From Neolecta irregularis DAH-3 (lineage: Eukaryota > Ascomycota > Neolectomycetes > Neolectales > Neolectaceae), in NCBI GenBank assembly GCA_001929475.1, contig LXFE01003012.1, positions 64,001 to 75,748 on the forward strand: a stretch of 11,748 bases of DNA, in the 5' to 3' direction. The notes under the pieces are model-generated. The model saw nothing but the letters and a program-made list of their open reading frames with translations, ran no database searches and was not told the DNA's origin. Each line of letters opens with the position of its first letter. The first letter of the stretch is position 1. Below, piece after piece: positions 9,398-11,748 of the stretch. A program made the position numbers and the translations under genes.

Positions 9398-11695
9398 CTA
9401 CTGACCCCAAGAACCTACTTCTTTCATTGCAGCAGTATCGCCTTTTGCCAATTTATCTTGCTCAAGAACACGGGCTATGCAGTGCCAAGGATCCCGTCCA
9501 CCGCCCCATCTCAATACATCTTGACGAAGTTTCTCGCCTGCTTGCTGATTCAAAACATTTCCACTAAATAGTTTTCCCCATACTCGTGCTGCTATTGCCC
9601 GGTCAAAGAGGTAGGAGTAGTATGTTGCTCCGTAGCCGACGAGATGTCCAAACTGGGTCTGCCAGGATGTATGAGGCCCGGGGTTGACCAGTCCCCATTT
9701 CCGGATAATGTCGTGATATATGGTTGTTGAGTTAAACTCTGGTGAAGCAGCGAGGGGAGAGTGATATGCTTGGTCGAGCAACGCAAGTTGAACTTGGGCT
9801 TGAGTTTCCCATCCTCGAAACTGTTCTTCTCGGTTTCTGTGTGCCTTGAAGCGATTTATATCTAACGGCACGTCCGTACGATGGTGCCGAGCGAATAGTT
9901 TCAAGACTTGAGGATCCGATGCAAAATGTTCCATTAAAATAGAAGGAAGTTCAACAAAGTCAGTAGCGCATCTTGTGCCAGCAATGTTGTGAAAATCCGT
10001 ACGTCCAAGCATTGAATGGACTGCATGTCCCATTTCATGAAACAGCGTTTCAACTTCTTTATAATTCAACAAGGTGGGAGATTCCGAGAAAGAGTGAAAT
10101 CCGCAGACCAACGCAATAAGAGGTAACTGATACTTTTTGTTATCCCTCGTCTCAACTGTTATCATCCCGTCTCCACTAGACCCTTTCCAATCTTCATCAA
10201 CCAAGAAAACATCATCGTCAACTCTTCTCGAACATCGAACAGTGAAATGTGCCGGGTTTGCGGATTTCCCCTTTCTTTCGAATAAATCGCAATAAATGAC
10301 TCCTATTAAGCCATCTCGACTACATATCACATCAAGTCTTTGGACTTGAGACGACCACACTTCTCCTGGAGAAATTTCGCTCGGAACGAATCGGATCCCG
10401 TAGAGGCGTGAAAATAATCGCGACAAGCCTTGGATTACTGTACCGACAGAAAAAAATGACGACAACGACGACTCGGAGTGCATATTTTGTGATTCGAGAT
10501 ACTGCGTAGCGTAATAGTCTCGATCCCAAGCATTAAGCTTTTCATTACCATTGATTCGCATGTGTGAATTTGCAAATGGTCGGAGAAAGTCAATTTCTTT
10601 CATCGCCAGCGGAAAATTATCTCGTCCCAATGTCTCTAGAAAATCGACCACATGTTCTACAAGTATCAACTATAAATTCATCAGTAGACTTACCTGGTGA
10701 TTTTGACATTTTTTCTGCCAAAGTCATATGCGCAAAACTTTTCTGTCCAATTAGCTGTGACAGTTGTGCTCTTTTCGTCAACATCGTTTCGAGGGTTTCG
10801 AGTTGTTCTTTTGTTGAACAATTCAGTGCGTTGAAAACTTTTTTCCTTGCTGTGGAGCCTTTTAAATGCGCAAGAGCAATTTGTCCGTTTATTCCGGCAG
10901 TAGATATCTTTAAAGGTCCTTTTATGGTAAAAGGTAAACCAACGACTTCCTCCCTTGACAATTCAACATATTTCTGTTCCGGTGCACAATCTCGAAGAAT
11001 TCGATGGCCAAGATCAGCTATTTCACTTGACAACTCTACAAACTTTTCTTTTGACGAAGGAGGTAAATTTATACCTGATTTTTCAAAATCGCATAAAAGA
11101 ATAGAAGCGACTGCGATTTCCTCGGTTGATAAACTAGTCTTGATAGTTTGATCCTGCATTACTTTCCGCAGTGTCTTGTTTTTAGTTTGGATATGCAAGA
11201 GAGATGAGGTACATTGTATAATCCCGCATTCGTGTTTAATATATTCATATATCCATACAACATTCCATAGGCTTCATTTGCCTTTTCCACGAATTTCGAG
11301 TCCGGATGAACCGTTCTGACGAATTCCGCGAGATCCATGACAGCGCAAAGCATATCGCTTAGCCGATCGAGATCCTTTATAGTTCCTCGTAAATCATCTT
11401 TTTCTGCCTCGATTTTAGCAACGAGAGCTTGGGCGCGGATAAGGGTATGCTGAGCCCACACAGGAAATCCCTCTGGTCTATCGAGAAATCTATTTTGAAA
11501 AAGCCCAGTGGCGTTTCTATATGAACGAGATAAATTTTGGGTTCGAAAACATGGTTGATCAAATATTTCACGAAGAAGCGAATCGTCTGTCCTGCAAGAT
11601 AAATCATGACTGAAGAAATTTTTAAATGACTGTTGAGTGGATATACATCTTTTTTTAACGAGGGATCTCGATGTTGCTAAAATTCTTGTCAACAT
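9398..11695 (-). CDS. OCT1: Mitochondrial intermediate peptidase, M3 family (3 exons)
   Basis: Oct1/MIP is a matrix zinc metallopeptidase that removes an octapeptide from proteins already cut by MPP. Minus-strand exons are 11695-11213, 11174-10694 and 10656-9398, giving 740 aa, as expected. The N-terminus MLTRILATSRSLVKKRCIS is basic and Ser/Thr-rich, a typical mitochondrial presequence. Domain landmarks are LNTNAGLYNTLRKVM, MSKSPEHVVDFLETL, AWDRDYYATQY, GTVIQGLSRLFSRLYGIRF, PGEVWSSQVQRLDV, GVIYCDLFERKGKSANPAHF and HFTVRCSRRVDDD. The zinc site HEMGH lies at about 528-532, with a third ligand glutamate at about 557 in GTRCATDFVELPS. VGYGATYYSYLFDRAIAARVW and GGGRDPW follow near the C-terminus. 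Introns are 11175-11212 and 10657-10693. All catalytic residues are present. Confidence 0.96.
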
Positions 11696-11711
11696 CTAGA
11701 AGGTTGAGAGA

Positions 11712-11719
11712 TTATAAAC
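11712..11719 (-). promoter_or_regulatory. TATA-like box upstream of OCT1
   Basis: GTTTATAA on the minus strand only 16 nt before the OCT1 ATG, identical to the octamer upstream of RTG2. Such closeness would imply an extremely short leader, so it may not be the functional TATA box. Confidence 0.25.
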
Positions 11720-11722
11720 TCT

Positions 11723-11737
11723 CCCCCCCCCCCCCCC
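11723..11737. repeat. C15 homopolymer (G15 on the OCT1 sense strand)
   Basis: A run of 15 cytosines about 28 nt upstream of the OCT1 start codon, immediately beyond the TATA-like box. Such runs vary in length and are prone to sequencing error. Confidence 0.8.
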
Positions 11738-11748
11738 AATTTAGAATC

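Overview
The window reads as nuclear DNA of an intron-rich, compact fungal genome. Six conserved eukaryotic housekeeping genes can be rebuilt almost completely by splicing very short introns (25 introns, about 33-47 nt) at positions where the reading frame and family motifs demand it. Rtg2 (a Ppx/GppA-fold retrograde regulator) and the short form of Tgs1 point to fungi. The genus cannot be named from the sequence; an early-diverging or Taphrinomycotina-like ascomycete is only a guess.

Layout, left to right. (1) 109-1795, minus: UTP18, a WD40 protein of the U3 snoRNP/SSU processome (4 exons). (2) 1920-4063, plus: a CWF19L1/Drn1-type protein with a metallophosphatase-like N-terminus, a CCHC zinc-knuckle cluster and CwfJ C-terminal domains (9 exons). 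It is divergent from UTP18, with at most 124 bp between starts. (3) 4190-5897, minus: RTG2 (4 exons, one GC-AG intron), convergent with the CWF19-like gene. (4) 6158-6757, plus: coding-like sequence I do not recognise. (5) 6806-7764, plus: TGS1, the cap hypermethylase (7 exons). (6) 7866-8757, minus: IDI1, isopentenyl-diphosphate isomerase (4 exons), convergent with TGS1. (7) 8758-9397: a largely unexplained interval with a hairpin-capable inverted repeat and a possible tiny plus-strand gene. (8) 9398-11695, minus: OCT1, mitochondrial intermediate peptidase (3 exons), with a 15-bp C run just upstream of its start.

The genes do not form an operon or cluster. Three concern RNA biology (UTP18 in pre-rRNA processing, TGS1 in snRNA/snoRNA caps, the CWF19-like protein near lariat/spliceosome turnover). 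The others concern mitochondrial retrograde signalling (RTG2), mitochondrial protein maturation (OCT1) and isoprenoid synthesis (IDI1). This is most simply chance neighbourhood in a dense genome. I see no mobile element, virus, CRISPR array, rRNA or tRNA. The most unusual feature is the splicing landscape: tiny introns, frequent AAG acceptors, one GC donor, tandem acceptors, and one stop-free intron of length divisible by three.
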